Positions 1 to 8,081 are shown, counted from the first letter of the stretch. The stretch: 13,941 bases of DNA from Paenibacillus sp. (GCA_029256665.1 JAQSXN010000027.1:1-13941); one strand, 5' to 3'. Notes: a model not told the origin generated them from the letters alone. Numbers and translations: made by a program.

Positions 1-86
1 GTACTCGAATCATCGTTGTCCTCCACCCTTCATCCCGGAGCTCGTCCCCGCGCCGTTACCCTGTATTGTAATCCGCCCCGCGTTGC

Positions 87-130
87 GTGGCAAGCCGGCT
101 CTACTTCCGTAGTGGACCCGGCAACCCCAC
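87..130. other. Nested hairpin in gene-free left margin
   Basis: Three nested helices can form: GTGG/CCAC (87-90 with 127-130), GCCGG/CCGGC (94-98 with 118-122) and CTAC/GTAG (101-104 with 109-112). Read on the minus strand the loop is GGAA, a GNRA tetraloop. It lies past the hydrolase terminator and could belong to the leader of a gene beyond the left edge. No known riboswitch class was recognised. Positions 1-200 otherwise show nothing that can be supported. Confidence 0.3.
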
Positions 131-200
131 TCAGTCTAGCCTATCAAGGTGAAGCGGCTATCGCCGTCCTTTGGGCGCGCTGCGCATTTCATTCTATTGG

Positions 201-233
201 AACGGCAAGAAGACCGCGGATCAACCCGCGGCC
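201..233 (-). terminator. Probable terminator of the hydrolase operon
   Basis: On the minus strand, GGCCGCGG (233-226) pairs with CCGCGGTC (219-212) over 8 bp with one G-U pair and a six-base loop, followed by TTCTT. It begins about 40 nt after the hydrolase stop. The stem is very GC-rich but the T tract is short, so termination may be incomplete. Confidence 0.55.
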
Positions 234-274
234 TTCCCTCTCGTACCGTCATGCTTTCGCGCGAGATCGTGCAG

Positions 275-3200
275 TTACTCGCTGGTCAAGGCCAGATCAT
301 CGACATAAATCGTCCCGTTGACGTCAAGCGTCAGGATGACGACTTTAACGCTTGCCGTATTGGCCGGCGCCGTCTGGGTGTCGTTGATATGCTCCCAGCC
401 GCTCGTTGTCGTGCCGTTATAATGGACGACCTCATGGGTGGAGAGCACCTGCGCACCGCTGTCCAGAAATTCGAAGACGACCTTAAAGCTCGAGCCGCTA
501 TTGGCCGTTACGTTGACGTAACCGTCCAGGGTGTAGTCGAGTCCCGCCGTGCCCGCAACGACCTGCTGCGTGGCGAGCCACGCGCCCGTATCGGTGTTGA
601 TCTTGAGCGAAGCGTCGCCCGTGCGCTTCACCGACGTATCCCGGGCGATGAACCAAGGCTTATCCGACGACCAATCGGACGGCTTGCCGGAGCCGTTGTC
701 GGTCTCGAAGCCCGCGTTAAGGAGCAGATTGCCCGATCCCGGATCCGGTTCTTCGGTCGCATCCGCAATATCGCAATGCTTCCATACGCCGGGGGCCGGG
801 TCGCCGAAGATAGCGTTGGAGCACATGACGCCGTCCGTAAACGTGCCCGTATAATAGGTGCTTCCCGCTCCGTATCTTACCGTCTTCGTTCCCGTGAAGC
901 TGCACTCGTTGTCCTCGCTAGCGCAGAACGTCCAAGTGACGGCATTGTCCGCCAGCGTCGTTACGCTCAGCGCATTGCTCGCCGCCGACTCGTTGCCCGC
1001 GGCGTCTCTCGCCTTGACGGTGAAGCTGTACGCCGTGTTGGCCGTCAAACCGCTCACCGTATACGTCGTAGCTCCCGTAGCAGTGCCCGCGAGCGTGCTT
1101 CCATTGTAGACGTTATACCCCGTCACTCCGACATTGTCCGTCGAACCCGTCCACGACAGGCTAACGCTGGTCGTCGTCTTGGACGGCGATGTCAGGCCGC
1201 TCGGCGCCGTCGGAGCCTGGGAATCGCTACCTCCTTGCGTTACCACCGTAAGAGGAGCGCTGGCCGGCGAGACATTGCCCGCTCCGTCGACCGCTCGGAC
1301 CGTATACGCGTAGGAAGTAGCCGCCGTCAGGCCGGTATCCGTGAACCAGTTGCCGCCGTATGCGGAGCCCGCCAGCGTGCCGTTCCGATATACGTTATAC
1401 CTGGTTACGCTGTAATTGTCCGTTGAAGCATCCCAATAGAGGTCGACGCTCGTATTGGTTTTGCCCGTCGAGATCAACCCTTGCGGCGTCGACGGCGCCA
1501 GCGTATCCGCCGTCGCCTTCTTCAGGGAGAAATCGTCCAGATGCAGCGTCATATCCAGCGTCGCGTAATGCACATACACCCGCACGAACGCCGTTCCCGC
1601 CGGAGTCGTCGTCTTGCCGCCGACTTGCTGCCAGCCGCTCGTCGTCCCCGTCAGCGTGGCGAAGGTTTGTTCGCCGATCGGATTTTTATCGCTGTTCAAA
1701 TATTTCAGCAGGAGTTTGACCGTCGTGGCGGCGTTGCGGCTGATATTAACGTAACCGTCCACCTCGTAAGCCTGGCCCGGTTCCGCCGGAACGTCCTGCG
1801 GCGTGCCGAACCACGCGTTTGTGTTGCCGTCCACCTTGAGCGACGAGGATCCGCTGCGAGCCACGGACGTATCCCGCGTACAATAATAGAATTGTTCGCA
1901 TGCCCAGTTGGCCAGCCGGCCTTCGCCGTCATCGATTTCGAAGCCGGGATTGGCCAAGAAGTTGCCGTTCGACGCGAAGGTCGTCGCCGATACGCTGCCC
2001 GCGGCGGACTCGTTATTGCGCGCATCCTTGGCCTTGACCGCGTACGCATACGTCGTGGACGGCGTCAGGGAGCGATCGGTAAAGGTCAGCGCGCCGGTAG
2101 TCGTGCCGATTAACGAGCCTCCGCGATAAATGTTGTAACCGGTCACCTCGACGTTGTCGGTCGAAGCGTTCCATGCGAGCGTAACGGCCGTGTCGCTTCG
2201 GCCGTTAACGGCCACGTTCGCCGGAGCGGATGGCGCGACGGTATCGATCGGGTTGGTCGATACCGTATGCGCGACGGCGGTCGACGTATTGCCCGCGGCA
2301 TCCTTGGCGGCGATCGTATACGCGTAAGATGTGTTCGGATTCAAGCCCGTATCCGTAAAGAGCGTCTTGCCGTTATTGGTCGCCACTACACTCCCGTTAC
2401 GCGTAATGACGTAGCCCGCGACGCCCGCCCCATCGGACGACGGATCCCAGCCCAGCGTGATCGTGGCGTCCGTCTTGCCCTTCGTCACGATGTTCGTCGG
2501 CGCGGTAGGCGCTTGGCCGTCCGGCGCTCCGCTGCCTTGGCGAACGACCTTCACGGCGATATCCCGCGCGAAGGAAGGTATGGCCAGCGTAACGGAGCCG
2601 CCGGAAGCCGTTGCCGTCGTGGTCGACACTGTCGCCCCGCTCACGGTATCGACGTACCGCACATCGTAAGTCCCGCTGTTCATGGACGGCAGCGCAAAGG
2701 ACATGCCGCTCACCGTTCTAGGAGAAGAGACGCCGTAATTGGCGAGGGAATCGTTGATCCAAAGCAGAGCCCGGTCCGCGTTCTTGAAACCGCCCACTTT
2801 GGCATCGTTGCTCTGCAAGCCGTAATCGACATGCGGCATCGATGGCAGCGCGTGCTCCTCGGCCTTGATAAAGCCCGCGAACGTATTATAAATTTCCTTG
2901 TATACGGGAGGCAGGTTAAAGCCGCTCGCGCCGGGAGTCTGATCCTCGACCCAGAGCAGATTCGCGCCCGCGGCGCCCGCCCTGAACATCGGTCCCCAGA
3001 CGCCGTCATGGACGAATTGCTTCATCACGGGAGCGCCGAGCACTCCCGAACCGGGGCCGGTAAACCCGACTTCGCCGATAAACGTCGGACGTCCGCCGTA
3101 ATTGGCCAGCGAATAATCGATATTGTTCTCCCAAGTATCGAGTCCGTTAAACGAATCGATGTAGAAGTGATGATTGACGGCGTCCAGCGTCGTCAGCGGG

Positions 3201-4315
3201 CCCCATGACGTCTGGCCGTAGCCGAGCTGGTCCATCCAAGCGAAGCTGGTCGTCGTCGGATGGTTGTAGAAGTCGATGCTTTTCCAGTAGGTGTCGACTT
3301 GTTCATGCCAATACGGCTTGTTGACGTAATCGTTGACGTGATTGTCCGCTTCGTTCCAGTATTCAAGGATGCCGAGCGACGTGCTGTACCCCCAGCGGGC
3401 GAATACGTAACGAAGCAGCTTCTTCTGGTAATCGATCGCAGTCGGGTTCGTCCAGAAGTCCGTATTGTTATCCGACCAATACGACGGACCGCCATTGGCC
3501 GTGTTATAGGCGTGGAATTCCCAATCGTAGAAGAAATCGCCGAAGCTGTTCAGCGTCAGCATGACATATAGGTTGTTGTCGCGCGCCGTCTCCATGAGCG
3601 TATCCATCCGCTCCGAGTTCTCCAGCTGATAGCGGCCGATGCCGTCGTACGTCATGCTGATCCCGTTCTGGATCGTCGTGACGGGGCCGTATTCCGGCGC
3701 GTAATTCGCCCACCAGCAGCTAAGCCATACGCGCATCAAATTCATCTGGGAAGACTTGTATTCCGGCATCGCGGCCAAAATTTCGCCCGGTGACGACCAG
3801 GCGTAGTTCGTCCCCAGCAGCGTAATCGCCTTGTCCGCGCTATCCGTAAACAGCGAGCCGTCCGCCTTCATAAAGCCGCGGTTGCCGGCTTCGGCCGCTC
3901 CCGCCGTGAAGGCAAGCGTAGACGATTGTCCCGTGCCGTTAAGATCCGTTACTCTCAGATACACGCTGTAAGAGCCTTGAACCCGCGGAGAATACCGAAC
4001 CGCCCAGCGGGGCGAGGAATCCGAACGATAGAAGGCCGGCACGACTTCCGTCTGTCCGCCCGGTGTCAAGAAGTACGCGCGCACGTCCGCTTCGTCCGGG
4101 TTGAACGGGTTGTTGTACGTCGTGCTCAGGTCGAACGTCAATTCATATTTGTCGTAAATCGGCAAGGCATTCGTGTTGGCTGATACATTAGAGAAGGACG
4201 TGGCCGCCGCCGATACTGGAGACGCGCCGATAACAAGCGATCCGGCGAACGTGCTAACGATAACGATGATAGCGAGAAATAACCTGCTTGCTTGCGACGC
4301 AAGATTCGATTTCAA
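275..4315 (-). CDS. Secreted multidomain glycoside hydrolase (clan GH-A, GH5-like) with DUF5060-like, FN3 and CBM-like modules
   Basis: Probable exported polysaccharide-cleaving enzyme of 1346 residues. The start is TTG, preceded by GGGAGG eight nt upstream. A signal peptide covers about residues 1-36 (likely cleavage VSA|AA). Residues about 41-138 resemble the Ig-like DUF5060 domain. Residues about 146-490 look like a (beta/alpha)8 clan GH-A barrel: Arg195 in MRVW, the WNE motif with Glu322 as likely acid/base, H-H-F-Y at 382-385, and Glu415 in FIGEVGF as likely nucleophile. A beta-rich domain follows (about 490-593). FN3 modules lie at about 602-687, 693-780, 937-1027 and 1033-1121. Two related CBM4_9-like modules lie at about 783-933 and 1196-1344, with a four-cysteine module (1124-1184) between FN3-4 and the second. 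There are no SLH or LPXTG anchors, so it is probably released. It is last in the transporter operon, which implies its products are imported. The domain order is seen; the substrate (mannan, glucan or other) is unknown. Confidence 0.88.
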   Translation of the reverse strand: MKSNLASQASRLFLAIIVIVSTFAGSLVIGASPVSAAATSFSNVSANTNALPIYDKYELTFDLSTTYNNPFNPDEADVRAYFLTPGGQTEVVPAFYRSDSSPRWAVRYSPRVQGSYSVYLRVTDLNGTGQSSTLAFTAGAAEAGNRGFMKADGSLFTDSADKAITLLGTNYAWSSPGEILAAMPEYKSSQMNLMRVWLSCWWANYAPEYGPVTTIQNGISMTYDGIGRYQLENSERMDTLMETARDNNLYVMLTLNSFGDFFYDWEFHAYNTANGGPSYWSDNNTDFWTNPTAIDYQKKLLRYVFARWGYSTSLGILEYWNEADNHVNDYVNKPYWHEQVDTYWKSIDFYNHPTTTSFAWMDQLGYGQTSWGPLTTLDAVNHHFYIDSFNGLDTWENNIDYSLANYGGRPTFIGEVGFTGPGSGVLGAPVMKQFVHDGVWGPMFRAGAAGANLLWVEDQTPGASGFNLPPVYKEIYNTFAGFIKAEEHALPSMPHVDYGLQSNDAKVGGFKNADRALLWINDSLANYGVSSPRTVSGMSFALPSMNSGTYDVRYVDTVSGATVSTTTATASGGSVTLAIPSFARDIAVKVVRQGSGAPDGQAPTAPTNIVTKGKTDATITLGWDPSSDGAGVAGYVITRNGSVVATNNGKTLFTDTGLNPNTSYAYTIAAKDAAGNTSTAVAHTVSTNPIDTVAPSAPANVAVNGRSDTAVTLAWNASTDNVEVTGYNIYRGGSLIGTTTGALTFTDRSLTPSTTYAYAVKAKDARNNESAAGSVSATTFASNGNFLANPGFEIDDGEGRLANWACEQFYYCTRDTSVARSGSSSLKVDGNTNAWFGTPQDVPAEPGQAYEVDGYVNISRNAATTVKLLLKYLNSDKNPIGEQTFATLTGTTSGWQQVGGKTTTPAGTAFVRVYVHYATLDMTLHLDDFSLKKATADTLAPSTPQGLISTGKTNTSVDLYWDASTDNYSVTRYNVYRNGTLAGSAYGGNWFTDTGLTAATSYAYTVRAVDGAGNVSPASAPLTVVTQGGSDSQAPTAPSGLTSPSKTTTSVSLSWTGSTDNVGVTGYNVYNGSTLAGTATGATTYTVSGLTANTAYSFTVKARDAAGNESAASNALSVTTLADNAVTWTFCASEDNECSFTGTKTVRYGAGSTYYTGTFTDGVMCSNAIFGDPAPGVWKHCDIADATEEPDPGSGNLLLNAGFETDNGSGKPSDWSSDKPWFIARDTSVKRTGDASLKINTDTGAWLATQQVVAGTAGLDYTLDGYVNVTANSGSSFKVVFEFLDSGAQVLSTHEVVHYNGTTTSGWEHINDTQTAPANTASVKVVILTLDVNGTIYVDDLALTSE

Positions 4316-4398
4316 TTCTGAAACCTCCCATAAACGTATAATAGTAGTGCCAATTGAAGACGAAACCGTTCATCCAATTGCCATAACTTCTGAAGACG

Positions 4399-4411
4399 CA
4401 TCACCTCCTTT
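4399..4411 (-). promoter_or_regulatory. Perfect anti-Shine-Dalgarno complement without a well-spaced start codon
   Basis: The minus strand reads AAAGGAGGTGAT, complementary over 12 nt to the 3' end of Bacillus-type 16S rRNA. No ATG, GTG or TTG lies at normal spacing after it, and the hydrolase start is about 85 nt downstream with its own GGGAGG. It may be an RNA-stabilising STAB-SD-like site, or belong to a small leader frame. Confidence 0.4.
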
Positions 4412-4413
4412 TT

Positions 4414-4427
4414 GCGAAACGTTTCGC
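4414..4427. promoter_or_regulatory. LacI-family-type palindrome between permease and hydrolase genes
   Basis: GCGAAACGTTTCGC is a perfect 14-bp palindrome with central CG, starting immediately next to the permease stop codon. This shape is typical of LacI-family operators. It differs from the cre consensus at its outer positions, so a dedicated repressor is as likely as CcpA. No such repressor is encoded in the window. Function is inferred. Confidence 0.45.
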
Positions 4428-4428
4428 T

Positions 4429-5316
4429 TTATTCTTTCACGCTGCCGAGCACGATTCCGGTCATAAAATACCTTTGCAAAAACGGATAAACGCAGAAGAT
4501 CGGCAATGCGCCCAAAAAGATTTGCGCCGCGCGCACGGCCCGGTCGTTCAGGCTTTGCAGATAGATCGCATCGTCTATGTCCGTAATTTTGGAGATATCC
4601 AGATTGACGATAACGGTCTGCAGATAACTCGCGAGCGGATAATGGACCGAATCGTTCATGTAGATAATGCCGGAGAACCACTCGTTCCAATGGCCGACGA
4701 TCGTGAACAGGCCGACCGTCGCAATGGACGGCGTGGACAAGGGGAGCACGATCTTCCACAACAGCTTCCAGTGTCCGCAGCCGTCGATAAACGAAGCCTC
4801 CATCAGCTCCTTGGGGAGCGCACGGAAGAAGTTGAGCATCAGGATCACGTTAAAAATCGGCACGGCCCCCGGGAGCACGAGCGCCCACAAGGTGTCCAGC
4901 ATGCCGAGCTCCTTGACGACGAGATAAGTCGGCACGAGGCCGCCCGAGAACAAAATCGTAAAGACGAAAATCCAGGCATAAGCCGTCCGCATGCGGAACT
5001 GCGACTGCTCCTTGGAGAGCGGATATGCAACGAGAATCGTCAGCGCCATATTGACGAGGAGACCGAGTCCGACCCGCTTGACCGATACCCAAATGGATAA
5101 GAGGAACGCCTCCTTCTGGGCGACGAAACGATAGGCTTGCGTCGAAAACTCGACGGGCCAGAAGGTCACCTTGCCCGCTTGGATCGCTTCATTGGAGCTG
5201 AACGACAGCGCAAGCACGTTAACGAGCGGCAAGATGCATAACAGTCCGACAACCGACAGCAGGACGTAGATGCCTACGGCGATCGCGCGGGATGAAGCCG
5301 TATTGTACTGAACCAT
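4429..5316 (-). CDS. ytcP: ABC sugar transporter permease, YtcP type (CUT1 family)
   Basis: Inner-membrane permease, second subunit of an oligosaccharide importer. With the start chosen here it is 295 residues. The first ATG, at 5325, has its AGGAG only two nt away, whereas the ATG at 5316 has a normal spacing of about 10 nt, so 5316 is preferred. About six hydrophobic segments are visible (roughly 12-38, 76-100, 112-134, 144-164, 197-220, 263-282). The EAA loop that contacts the ATPase is at 173-192 (E-A-S-x3-G...LP). The C-terminus, RYFMTGIVLGSVKE, is the standard ending of YtcP/LplC-like permeases. It starts 24 nt after the stop of the LplB-type gene, so the two are co-transcribed. No ATPase gene is nearby. 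Known homologues import complex carbohydrates with a shared MsmX-type ATPase; the actual substrate is not visible. Confidence 0.95.
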   Translation of the reverse strand: MVQYNTASSRAIAVGIYVLLSVVGLLCILPLVNVLALSFSSNEAIQAGKVTFWPVEFSTQAYRFVAQKEAFLLSIWVSVKRVGLGLLVNMALTILVAYPLSKEQSQFRMRTAYAWIFVFTILFSGGLVPTYLVVKELGMLDTLWALVLPGAVPIFNVILMLNFFRALPKELMEASFIDGCGHWKLLWKIVLPLSTPSIATVGLFTIVGHWNEWFSGIIYMNDSVHYPLASYLQTVIVNLDISKITDIDDAIYLQSLNDRAVRAAQIFLGALPIFCVYPFLQRYFMTGIVLGSVKE

Positions 5317-5340
5317 AAACACCATTCTCCTATGCGCCGC

Positions 5341-6243
5341 TTAGAAAATGCGGTAATTGGCCACCCGGTACGCGATCAAATACGAAAGGGAGATCAGAAT
5401 AAACGAGATGACGGACTTGAATAAGCCGACGGCCGTCGAGACGCTTAACTGGGCGTTAACGAACGCGAGCCGGTAGACGTAGGTGTCCAAGATGTCTCCC
5501 GTCTCGTAGACGGAAGCGCTGTACATATTAAAGATTTGGTCGAAGCCTGCGTTAAGCACGTTGCCGATGGACAGCGTCATCATAAGCACGATGATCGGGA
5601 ACATGCCCGGGAGCGTGATGTGAATCGTCTGCTTCCAGCGGTTCGCCCCGTCGATGACCGCCGCCTCGTACAACATCGGATTAATCGACGTTAATGCCGC
5701 TAGGTACACGATCGTGCCGAATCCGAACTCTTTCCAAACATCGGTGACGACCATGACATGCGGGAACCAAGCCTGATCGCCGAGGAAGAAGATCGGCTTA
5801 ACGCCGAAGAGAAAGTGTAGCGCGCCGTTCAGGATGCCGCTGCTCGGCGAGAGAATGTCGATCAGAATGCCGCTCAATAGCACCCATGATAAAAAATGCG
5901 GCAAATAGATGATCGTTTGAATCGTCCGCTTGAAAAACTGCTTGCGCAATTCGTTTAGCAGAATCGCGGTCGCAATCGGAACGACGAGTCCCGCGACGAT
6001 CTTCATGGACGAGATAAAGATCGTATTGAAGATGACCTGACGGGTCTGGGGCATGCCGTACATGTAGCGGAAGTGCTCCAGGCCGACCCACTCGGATCCG
6101 AACAATCCTTTGGTCGGGACAAAGTCCTGGAACGCGATGGCAAGACCGGCCATCGGCGCGTAGCAGAATATCAGCACGAATAGAAGGCCCGGCAGAATCA
6201 TCAGGTGCAGCGGCAGTTCCAATCTCCATTTTCGATTGCTCAT
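5341..6243 (-). CDS. lplB: ABC sugar transporter permease, LplB type (CUT1 family)
   Basis: Inner-membrane permease of 300 residues that should pair with the YtcP-type subunit. The start ATG has AGGAGG seven nt upstream. Hydrophobic segments lie roughly at 10-38, 72-97, 110-131, 162-185, 212-233 and 272-293. The EAA loop is clear at 193-212 (YEAAVIDGANRW then ITLP), with the Gly at 199. The N-terminal ILPGLLFVLIFCYAPMAGL and the AFQDF that follows are typical of LplB-like subunits, as is the C-terminal RVANYRIF. It is separated from the solute-binding gene by 61 nt holding a strong hairpin, so it is probably in the same operon but made at a lower level. The lplB name denotes the family; a role in any particular sugar is not shown. 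Confidence 0.95.
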   Translation of the reverse strand: MSNRKWRLELPLHLMILPGLLFVLIFCYAPMAGLAIAFQDFVPTKGLFGSEWVGLEHFRYMYGMPQTRQVIFNTIFISSMKIVAGLVVPIATAILLNELRKQFFKRTIQTIIYLPHFLSWVLLSGILIDILSPSSGILNGALHFLFGVKPIFFLGDQAWFPHVMVVTDVWKEFGFGTIVYLAALTSINPMLYEAAVIDGANRWKQTIHITLPGMFPIIVLMMTLSIGNVLNAGFDQIFNMYSASVYETGDILDTYVYRLAFVNAQLSVSTAVGLFKSVISFILISLSYLIAYRVANYRIF

Positions 6244-6304
6244 GGTTGCTCCTCCTAATACAAGGGGATAGAGAGCCCTCTATCCCCTGTTCCTGCGTCC
6301 TTGA
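6244..6304 (-). other. Intercistronic hairpin between solute-binding protein and permease genes
   Basis: Between the two genes, positions 6263-6273 (AGGGGATAGAG) and 6278-6288 are perfect complements: an 11-bp stem with a four-base loop. In the minus-strand transcript the stem is followed by TTGTATT rather than a run of T, so it is unlikely to be a full terminator. Such hairpins after solute-binding protein genes are known to act as 3' stabilisers or partial terminators (the malE-malF region of E. coli is the classic case). The likely effect here is more lipoprotein than permease; that effect is inferred. Confidence 0.75.
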
Positions 6305-8044
6305 TTATTTCAACCTGCCGCTCGCGCTGATCTCGTCCAGGATGTCCTGCCCGCCTTGTTTGTACCACTCCGCCACGAAGGCCGTATCGAAGTCGTCCAG
6401 CGGCCTGGTCCCGTTGATGATTTCCGTAAACACTTTAATCTCCAAGTCTCTCAGGATCGGCCCTTTGCTGACCATCGACATCGTAGGCTGCCCCAAATAG
6501 TCGGTCGTCACCGGCGGCGTCTGTTTGTCGTAATTGTTCGTGATCGTATAAGCGCCGTTCTCGCCGAAGAGAGCGTTCCAGAACCACATGTCCATATTCC
6601 CTGCCTGATAATCTTTAATCCCCTTGTAGTAAACCAGCGCCGACGGATTCAGCTTGGACTCGTCGCCCGTCTTCAGCGCTTCCTGGACGAGATCGTTGTC
6701 CAGCTGGTTGCCGTTGCTGAAGCCCGGCCCGATGATCGGCGATAAGGAGAACACCTGATAGTTTTTGTCGCCCTCTTTTACCTGATGATAGTTCGCGTCC
6801 TTGTTAGGCCCGGTTACCTTCTCGTGGAAGTAGTTGAGAATTTTGAAGGCCGCTTCGGGGTTTTTGGAATTTTTATTGACGACGATAAAGCTTGTCGGCA
6901 CGTCGCCCCGTCCCGTCGGGTGAGCCGGCTTGTCGTCGGACGACACGATCGGATACGGCTTCCAATCGACCTTCGGATCTTCCTTCTTCATATTGTTGAT
7001 CGGCCAAGTGCCGACCCAGAACTCGCCGTATGCCATGCCTACTTTGCCCGTGGTCGCGAGCTCGCCGGCTTTGGTCCCGTCCATGACGCTGAATTCGCGG
7101 TTGATGGCGCCAGCCGCGTAGAGATCGCGAAGATGGCCGAGCGCCGTCTTGACTTCGGGCTGCGTGTCGCCGAGCACCGGCTTGCCCGAAGCGTCCTTGC
7201 GGATAATGAGCTCCGTCCCCGAACCGTTGGCGGGATTGAACGCGTACGCGTGGTAGCCGTTCAAGTAGCCGTCGATGCCCGACCAGCCGCCGAACAAGTC
7301 CTTCTGCAGGTTCAAGCCGAACGTATCGTTTTTGCCATTCTGATCCGGGTCGTCCTTGGTGAAGGCAAGCGCGATCTTGTTGACGTCGTCCATTGTCTTA
7401 GGCGGCTCTAATCCCAGATTCTCCAGCCAGTCGGCGCGAATCCAGATCATCTGCGCGGCTCCCGGAATGCCTCCGTTCATGGGCAACGCCATCAGCTTGC
7501 CGTCGAACGTGGCTCCTTGCAGCTTGATGCCGCCGAATTCCTCGAACGATTGTCTCGTGACATCGGAGGCGTATTTCTCGTAGAGCTCCGTCAAATCCGC
7601 GGCTTGTCCAGCTTCCACGATCTGCTGAAGCTGCTTGCTGTCTACCTGATAAAAGTCCGGCATATCCCCGGAAATCATGGATACCGTAATCTTGCTGTTG
7701 TACTGCTTGTTGTTGACCTTCCATTTGTTCTCGACCTTAATGCCGAACAACGACTCCAGGTCCCTCGTCCAGAGGTTGTCGTCCATGGATTCGCCTTCGC
7801 GGTACTCCTCTAGATCGGGCAGCGAACGTACGGTCGTCACCGTGATCGGCGGATCGTATTTGCCGAGCGGACCGTCCTCCATGCCTCCCGCGTTTCCGTC
7901 CGCGCCTTTGTCCGTTGCGGCCGCCGTAGCCTCGGGATTGCCGTTGCCCCCCGTACTGCCCTCATTTCCATTGGAGCATGCCGATGCTGCGAACAATACC
8001 GTCAAAATGCCGAGCGTTAACGCTTTAATCCGTTTTTTTCGCAT
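6305..8044 (-). CDS. Extracellular solute-binding lipoprotein of a carbohydrate ABC importer
   Basis: Substrate-capture lipoprotein of 579 residues for the two downstream permeases. The N-terminus has a KKR-rich head, a hydrophobic core (about 8-20) and a lipobox ASAC with Cys23 as the lipidation site. A Gly/Asn/Ala-rich linker follows (about 24-60). The rest has the look of a bacterial family 1 solute-binding protein (SBP_bac_1) of the long Paenibacillus LipO/YtcQ type, with many aromatic residues (for example WFWNALFGENG near the C-terminus) that could stack on sugars. The long length, compared with about 400-450 for simple sugar-binding proteins, is normal for this subgroup. The ATG has GGGAGG 12 nt upstream, a somewhat long spacing, but no better in-frame start is present. 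It is first in the transporter operon, downstream of the two-component genes. The sugar is not identifiable from sequence. Confidence 0.93.
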   Translation of the reverse strand: MRKKRIKALTLGILTVLFAASACSNGNEGSTGGNGNPEATAAATDKGADGNAGGMEDGPLGKYDPPITVTTVRSLPDLEEYREGESMDDNLWTRDLESLFGIKVENKWKVNNKQYNSKITVSMISGDMPDFYQVDSKQLQQIVEAGQAADLTELYEKYASDVTRQSFEEFGGIKLQGATFDGKLMALPMNGGIPGAAQMIWIRADWLENLGLEPPKTMDDVNKIALAFTKDDPDQNGKNDTFGLNLQKDLFGGWSGIDGYLNGYHAYAFNPANGSGTELIIRKDASGKPVLGDTQPEVKTALGHLRDLYAAGAINREFSVMDGTKAGELATTGKVGMAYGEFWVGTWPINNMKKEDPKVDWKPYPIVSSDDKPAHPTGRGDVPTSFIVVNKNSKNPEAAFKILNYFHEKVTGPNKDANYHQVKEGDKNYQVFSLSPIIGPGFSNGNQLDNDLVQEALKTGDESKLNPSALVYYKGIKDYQAGNMDMWFWNALFGENGAYTITNNYDKQTPPVTTDYLGQPTMSMVSKGPILRDLEIKVFTEIINGTRPLDDFDTAFVAEWYKQGGQDILDEISASGRLK

Positions 8045-8071
8045 CTCTCTTCCGAACCTCCCTTAATAAAT

Positions 8072-8081
8072 AAAGCGCTTT
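8072..8081. promoter_or_regulatory. CcpA/LacI-type palindrome (cre-like) in the transporter operon leader
   Basis: AAAGCGCTTT is a perfect 10-bp palindrome with the central CG typical of CcpA and other LacI-family operators. Widened to 14 bp it misses the B. subtilis cre consensus TGWNANCGNTNWCA at three outer positions. It begins about 10 bp downstream of a perfect TATAAT, so it would overlie the transcription start region, where a bound repressor blocks initiation. The site is seen; CcpA binding is inferred. Confidence 0.45.

Noticed and set aside
91..130. SAM riboswitch-like CCCGGCAACC on the plus strand
   Set aside because: Only this short string agrees; the other conserved SAM-I core segments and their order are absent.
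149..1426. Long plus-strand frame of 425 codons
   Set aside because: It is antisense to the FN3/CBM part of the hydrolase, is very Arg-rich with no domain or signal, and has the look of a GC-rich shadow frame.
275..4315. S-layer or sortase anchoring of the hydrolase
   Set aside because: The C-terminus is a CBM-like module ending DDLALTSE, with no SLH repeats, LPXTG motif or terminal membrane helix.
4312..4428. Stop-codon readthrough of the permease into the downstream in-frame stretch
   Set aside because: The frame stays open for about 38 codons after TAA, but this is likely by chance and the permease already ends with its family's standard C-terminus.
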